DNA of 64,000 nucleotides from Petaurus breviceps papuanus (taxonomy: Eukaryota > Chordata > Mammalia > Diprotodontia > Petauridae): the NCBI GenBank assembly GCA_028583685.1, contig JAMXIF010001193.1, forward strand, positions 24,636,302 through 24,700,301, read 5' to 3'. The position numbers and the translations under genes were made by a program. Positions within the stretch are counted from its first letter, which is position 1, and each line of letters starts with the position of its first letter. The notes under the pieces are model-generated. The model worked only from the letters and a program-made list of their open reading frames with translations. It had not been told where the DNA came from and did not search any database. Positions 59,185 through 64,000 of this stretch are shown here, piece by piece.

Positions 59185-60110
59185 ATTTGTTTATCATTTT
59201 TAGTAAATAATATTTTATTTTTTTCCAATTACATGTGAAGATAATTTTCAAAATTCATTTTTGTAAGATTTTGAGTTCCAAATATTTCTCCCTACCTCCC
59301 ACCTCCTCCCTAAGCCAGTAAGAAATCTGATATATTTTATACATATGTAATCCTGTTAAATATATTTCCACATTAGTCATGTTGTGAAAGAAGAATCAGG
59401 GGGAGTCTAGGTGGTGCAGTGAATAGACCACCAACCTAGAGTCAGGAGGACCTGAGTTCAAATCCAGTCTCAGACACTTAACATTATCTAGCTATGTGAC
59501 ATTGGGCAAGTCACTTAACACCAGTTGTGTGACATTGGGCAAGTCACTTAACACCCTTTTACCCCTGCAAAAAAAGCAAGAAGAAGAAGAAAAAGGAGGA
59601 GGAAGAAAGGGTAAGGGAAGGAGGAAGAAAGGGAGGAGGAAAGGGAAAAACCACAAAAAAAATTTTTTTAATGAAAATTGTATGATTCAATCTCGATTCA
59701 GACTCCATAGTTCTTTCTCTGGATGTGGGTAGCATTGTCAATCATGAGTCTTTTGGAATTGTCTTGGATCATTGTATTGCTGAGAAGAGCTAAGTCCATC
59801 ATAGTGGGTTATCATACAATGTTGCTGTCACTATATACAGTATTCTCCTGCTTCTGCTCACTTCTCTTAGCATTGTTCATGTAAGTCTTTCCAGGATGTT
59901 TTTTCCCCAAAATCTGCTTGCTCATAATTTCTTATAGCACAATAATATTACATTACACTCATATACCACAACTTGTCCAGCCATTCCTTAATGGATGGAC
60001 ATTCCCTCAATTTTCAATTCTTTGCCACTTTTTTGTTAAAAACAGATGCTATAAATCTTTTTGTACATGTAGGTCCTTTTCCCTTTGTTATGATCTCTTG
60101 GGAAAGAATG
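59185..60110 (-). mobile_element. L1 3'-end fragment split by a SINE
   Basis: 59185-59398 and 59665-60110 carry the antisense L1 3' block (AGATTTTGAGTTCCAAATAT; ACAACTTGTCCAGCCATTCC). The SINE at 59402-59575 and an AAG/GGA-rich tract at 59575-59650 lie between them. Confidence 0.8.
59402..59660 (+). mobile_element. MAR1-type SINE with internal 31-bp duplication and purine-rich tail
   Basis: Head GGAGTCTAGGTGGTGCAGTG and B box GAGTTCAAATCCAG. The CORE segment GTGACATTGGGCAAGTCACT occurs twice, at about 59496 and 59527. The tail expands into AAGAAG/GGAGGA repeats. Confidence 0.82.
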
Positions 60111-60239
60111 TATATTTATTCTAAAATTTATCACCCAACTCTGACTCAAACTACAAGGTCCTGGATATTATTCTTTATCTCTTTCTAATTTTCTTTAAAG
60201 CCCATGTTCCAAAACTGAGAGTGCCAAATTGATCAAGGA

Positions 60240-60560
60240 GTCACAAAATCTCAAAATTAGAAGGGACTTTAGAGTCCATTTAGTCTAACCTATTCCTGAG
60301 TAGAAATTAGTTTCATTACCTTACTAACAAGTGGTCTCTATCCTATGTTTGAAGACCTCTAGCAAAAGAAGCCTAATTCCTTTTTAACAAAGGCTGTTTT
60401 GAGACAGATATTCCCTCTCCCCTTCCTACCTACTTTCTTGAGAATATATTTAGTTCTTTAAAATGATCTTTAAATTTGTCTATGCTCTTCCTAAAATATG
60501 TCACTCAGAACCAAGAAGAATACTGCTGTGGCATGACTAAGGTTAATTAAGGTGGGATTA
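60240..60560. mobile_element. CR1/L3-like 3' relic
   Basis: AGAAGGGACTTTAGAGTCCA, then AATATGTCACTCAGAACCAA and GCTGTGGCATGACTAAGG, typical of old L3-type 3' regions. Confidence 0.45.
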
Positions 60561-61736
60561 TCACTATTCTCATTCTATACTCCAAAACTTTGTCTTTTCA
60601 GGATAGGATTGGAGGACCACAATGAATGGTGTCTCCAACCCAGAACTTATTTTTAAACAGATATCACAGTAAGAAAGACCTGGGGTATCTGGGTTGCCAT
60701 ATTGATCAAAGGAATATTTGCCAGTGAACCCAGGCAGGGGATGGGAGCACTTCCTGTCTGTAGCTTTGTTTTTACCACCTAATTGCAAATTTAAGGAGCC
60801 AAACATTGGCAATTCACATTTTTTGCCAACTTACGTTTATCGATTTTCCATTTTTGATTGAAGAAATATTAAATGAAAGTATATAACATCAATATTACAT
60901 CCTTATTGACTTTACTGAATTTTTGCCTCTTCTAAGCTCATTAGCCAATTAGTGATATGGAGTTAATGACTTATTTGACTTAACCTCAAGGATCCATAAT
61001 TTCATCAGTCTGGGTATTCTCTCTGTCAATAACACAGGTTGCAGTTTTCTCCATCGTCTTGGAGAGCTGCTAATGCTGACATTCTCATGAAATGGGGGTA
61101 ATATGGTGATAAGAGCCCCCAAACTTGGAGAGGCTTGACTTCACCTGATGGGCAGACAGAATGTCACAAGGGCCTTGCTAAAAGCCTTTCCAGTTCTGAA
61201 GAGACTCCCTAGGACTTACGCTCCTTTGGACTGGCTTTCAAAAATAACATATTATTATTCATTGATAATCATGTTCCTTAACCTTTTAAAACCAACTTTC
61301 CCTGACAGTGCTTGTTTTTAGCAGTACCTTGGAATAGTACTTCTCTAGCTGCTGGAAAATTCTAAGGTTGACATGATTGATGTGTTAGAAACATGAGGGA
61401 TATAATTTCTGAAGAGCCCATTGTCTTTGCAGCATACACTTTATGGTGGCTATTAGCATTAAACTAAAGCAACACTTTGGATTCTTATACTTCCAAGAAG
61501 ATGAATTGGCAGCTTTAAAATTGAATCCTTGGTTTTATCATTACCTTGATTTAGAAATGCTCCCAATATTTATAGTTTTAATGGTGCCACAGTTGGAATG
61601 TGACTGATATGCTTCACCTTAAATGAGGAAAAAAGTGCCCATCTTTAAACTGTAGTGCCTCATCCCTAAATGCCCACATCTTCCCATACATATGTATATA
61701 TTTCTGTCCTGAGATGATTCTCTGCATGTTTTTCAG

Positions 61737-61990
61737 CCTTTGGATTATGAGATTTCAGCATTTCACACACTACTGATCAAAGTAGAAAATGAAGATCCAC
61801 TGGTTCCTGATGTAGCATATGGCCCCAGCTCTACAGCCACAGTCCAGATAACTGTCTCAGATGTAAATGAAGGCCCGGTTTTCCACCCAGACCCCATGAC
61901 AGTGACCAAGCGTGAGAACATCACTATTGGAAGCATGCTATTGACAGTAAATGCCACAGATCCTGATTCCTTGCAGCATCAGACCATTAG
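61737..61990 (+). CDS. CDH13: CDH13 (T-cadherin) coding exon, end of EC3 and start of EC4
   Basis: This 254-bp exon follows the acceptor TTTTTCAG and ends with AG of a split arginine codon before the donor GTGAGT. It starts in phase 0, directly continuing the exon at 55919-56101, and encodes 84 full codons from [10 protein letters not shown] to QHQTI. Landmarks are LDYE (a variant of the cadherin DRE calcium motif), the EC3-EC4 linker DVNEGPVF at 61860-61883 (a variant of DxNDNAPxF), and the ATDPD calcium motif of EC4. Sequons are NIT at 61917-61925 and NAT at 61950-61958. NAT is also in human CDH13 as I remember it; NIT is not. About 74 of 85 residues match the human protein from memory, with most changes just after the linker. 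It is probably exon 10. There is no sign of decay, so this is part of a working gene. Confidence 0.96.
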
Positions 61991-62887
61991 GTGAGTATAT
62001 TATTATCCAATCTCAGCCTGGAAAAGGAAGTGTAAATGCCTGCTCTGTCTGTAGAAGCTGGTTGTCAGGTGCAACATAGCATTAAATTAAACTTGTTAGA
62101 GACCTGGAGAAGGCACAGGAATTTGTCATAATGAAAAAAGTTTTGAGGTGATGGAGCTAAGAACTCTATTAGTTAGCTGAGAGATAACTGGTTTGCCTCT
62201 CATGAGACTGAGCTATAAAACAGACATGGAGTATAAGGAGCCAGAGAGACAAGGTGAAGTTGTAGTTCCATGTAGAACTGTCAAGGGATGAGTAACATGT
62301 TGACTTTAGATGCTTTGGAATGGTATCAAAGATGCCTGTCTCGTAGGGCTCGGACTAGATGACCCCTAAGGACCTGTCAACTCTGAGACTGTGCTTCTAT
62401 GATAAAAGTATAGGACTGGTAACTACCTGCAGAAAAATTGTATTTAGAGTTATTATATACTGATAAAAGTGTTTGTTTGTGAAAAGGGAAAAGAGACAGA
62501 GATTTCAGAATTGTTGGCCCCATTTCTCAGATTATGTACAAGGATCAAAAATAGTTATTATCAGATTAGTAATAAGCAGGCTATGATTAGTTAATGCTTC
62601 AGAATTTGAAGCTGCAAAACCAATATTGTTCTTTGTGAGATATGTGTGTTTGTGCATATGCAGATGTCTCTCTACATGCACGTATGTCAACCCGTGATTT
62701 TACTAGTGTGAGAAATGACTAATGCAGAAGAAACTCCCTCTATTGATGCAGATCGATAACTGCTGGGACTCTGAGAGGTTCATACAATCATAGATTTAGG
62801 GTTGAAAGGAAACTCAGAGCCATTAATTCCACCTTGCTATATTTTATAGATACAAAAACTGAGGCACAGAGAAGTTAAGTCACTTGG

Positions 62888-63617
62888 TGTAGCAGCAAGC
62901 ACCCTAGCATACCCAGGATGGCTGCTAGCACAGCTTCTTTAATCTGTTTTTCTAAAGGAAAACAACTCAAAAAGTTGCTTCTATTTATTTATTTATTTAT
63001 TCATTCATTTATTTATTTATTTAATAATAAATAATAATGTAACTCTAACAATCTTACTTTAATCAAACATACATCATTTACCTAGTTCAGGGGAAAAAGT
63101 CAGCACCCTGAAGTTCAGAGAAAACAAACAAGTTACAAGCAGACAAAAAATACAGGCAGAGAAAATAACAAAATTCAACAGACTGGGCTTCTAAGCTGTC
63201 TTACCATCACATACATACAGTCACCAGAGAGAGAAGCACCAACATCTGGGTTTTCAAAGCCAGGGTCTCAGCAACTGTCTCATCTGACCAAATCACACAA
63301 CCCTTCCCAAAACCAGTCCCAAAGCAAAATTTTGCCTCAGAGACATATATAGCCTTCTCCAGGGTCAGAGAACATAACCACCTTTGCGACCCACTGCCCA
63401 ATAACAAAGTAACAAAAGCTGTACCTTCCTGAAAACCAAGCCTCACACCATAGGTTCCATGTGACCACATGCAGCCATTAGGGGGCAGAGTATATTTTCA
63501 AATGAGGGAAGGTCCTCAAATTCACTTGGGCCCATCAAGGGGCAGGGAAGGTCTTCAAATTCCCATTGCCATTGGTAATTACACTTGGTCATGGTCATGT
63601 AGCTCCTGTGTCTTACA
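62888..63617 (-). mobile_element. Probable solo LTR, possibly ERVL-like (old retrovirus fossil)
   Basis: The 730-bp insertion starts TG and ends CA and sits inside a MIR-type relic. On the minus strand it begins TGTAAGACACAGG, has a TATA-like GGCTATATATG in the middle, and ends GCTTGCTGCTACA. A TAAA repeat (62983-63033) lies near its 3' end. No internal genes are present. A clear target duplication is not seen, and the family assignment is tentative. Confidence 0.55.
62983..63033. repeat. TTTA tetranucleotide repeat
   Basis: TTTATTTA units with two ATTC variants, about 50 bp. Confidence 0.9.
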
Positions 63618-63954
63618 GAGTGAGGGCTTGAAATTAAATCTTCCTAACTCTAAGGCCAGACCTCTACAGCTTTTATGTGCTGTGTTGCTTCTCTTGCTCT
63701 CTTGTTACTGAATAATAAAATTTCATCTGTATGAAGCTCATATGTGTATATACGTATAGAAAAACCTAACCTGCTTTTCAAAAGATATGTATGTACATGT
63801 GTATAAATTAGGATCATATGAAAAAAAATCCACAAATTAGCTTTTAAAATCCCCTATAACTTAGCTCAAGTGACCTAGATCTCTTGATGTTCTTTATACA
63901 ACACTCCCCGTCTTTTGACTCTAGGCATTTTCACTTGCTGCCCCTCATGCCAGA

Positions 63955-63955
<1 letters not shown>

Positions 63956-64000
<45 letters not shown>
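63956..64000. repeat. CT microsatellite at the window end
   Basis: Pure CT dinucleotides run off the end of the window. Confidence 0.95.

Larger units (their letters stand above)
56102..61736 (+). other. CDH13: CDH13 intron between the two EC3 exons
   Basis: This 5635-bp phase-0 intron has the donor GTAAGA and the acceptor TTTTTCAG. It holds a MAR1-type SINE just after the donor, two L1 3'-end fragments, an L2 3' fragment, a 157-bp mariner-type miniature element, a MIR-like SINE with an internal duplication, and a CR1/L3 relic. I recognise no repeat in about 60560-61736. Confidence 0.9.
62790..63660 (-). mobile_element. MIR-type relic split by an LTR
   Basis: 62790-62887 (GATACAAAAACTGAGGCACA, GAGAAGTTAAGTCACTTGG) and 63618-63660 (GGCTTGAAATTAAATCTTCC) look like one antisense MIR-type copy separated by the insertion at 62888-63617. 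Confidence 0.55.
61991..64000 (+). other. CDH13: CDH13 intron downstream of the EC4-start exon (3' end outside the window)
   Basis: The intron starts with GTGAGT. It is phase 2, since the exon ends with two bases of an arginine codon. It holds about 800 bp without a recognised repeat, then a MIR-type relic split by a probable solo LTR (62888-63617), and ends in a CT microsatellite that runs out of the window. Confidence 0.88.

Overview
This window is non-coding-dominated vertebrate DNA from inside one very large gene. It looks marsupial: it holds MAR1-type and other tRNA-derived SINEs, marsupial-style L1 copies with a long 3' end, and abundant L2, CR1/L3 and MIR/CORE-SINE relics. Family names come from recognition by eye, not from a database search, and edges of old repeats are good to about 20-50 bases. 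The species cannot be fixed from this sequence.

Host gene. Only two host exons are visible, both on the + strand: 55919-56101 (183 bp) and 61737-61990 (254 bp). Both have consensus splice sites and both read as T-cadherin (CDH13), ectodomain repeats EC3 and EC4. By the conserved cadherin exon pattern they would be exons 9 and 10. Everything else is intron: over 55.9 kb upstream, 5.6 kb between them, and over 2 kb downstream. CDH13 is a GPI-anchored cadherin known for very long introns, which fits.

Mobile elements, left to right. (1) 1-3430: 5' part of a minus-strand L1, invaded by a probable solo LTR (458-1519) and by young tRNA-type SINEs, one of them a head-to-tail dimer. (2) 4640-8240: CR1/L3 and L2 relics with nested SINEs. 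(3) 8536-10423: a complete pogo-like (Tc1/mariner superfamily) DNA transposon with perfect 23-bp terminal inverted repeats, TA target duplication and a minus-strand transposase whose only visible defect is one stop codon; it sits in L1 3'-end sequence. (4) 14850-17290: CR1/L3 and L1 relics. (5) 26950-28120: a non-LTR retrotransposon relic, possibly RTE-like. (6) 33780-39990: a nearly full-length, decayed minus-strand L1 containing a large CT microsatellite and a 100-bp assembly gap. (7) 45640-46560: an RTE-like reverse transcriptase fragment. (8) 50760-51350: a probable solo LTR with internal tandem repeats. (9) 52370-54110: a long minus-strand L2. (10) 57030-60110: L1 and L2 pieces plus a 157-bp mariner-type miniature element. 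(11) 62888-63617: another probable solo LTR.

Simple repeats are frequent. Three runs of N (23135-23144, 37606-37705, 51767-51776) fall exactly in simple repeats, so repeat lengths there are not reliable. Several repeat-free intron stretches (about 18.5-18.85 kb, 28.2-29.1 kb, 30.8-31.2 kb) are candidates for conserved regulatory DNA, by inference only. The most interesting item is the pogo-like transposon, because it looks recent in a genome where most DNA transposons are old.
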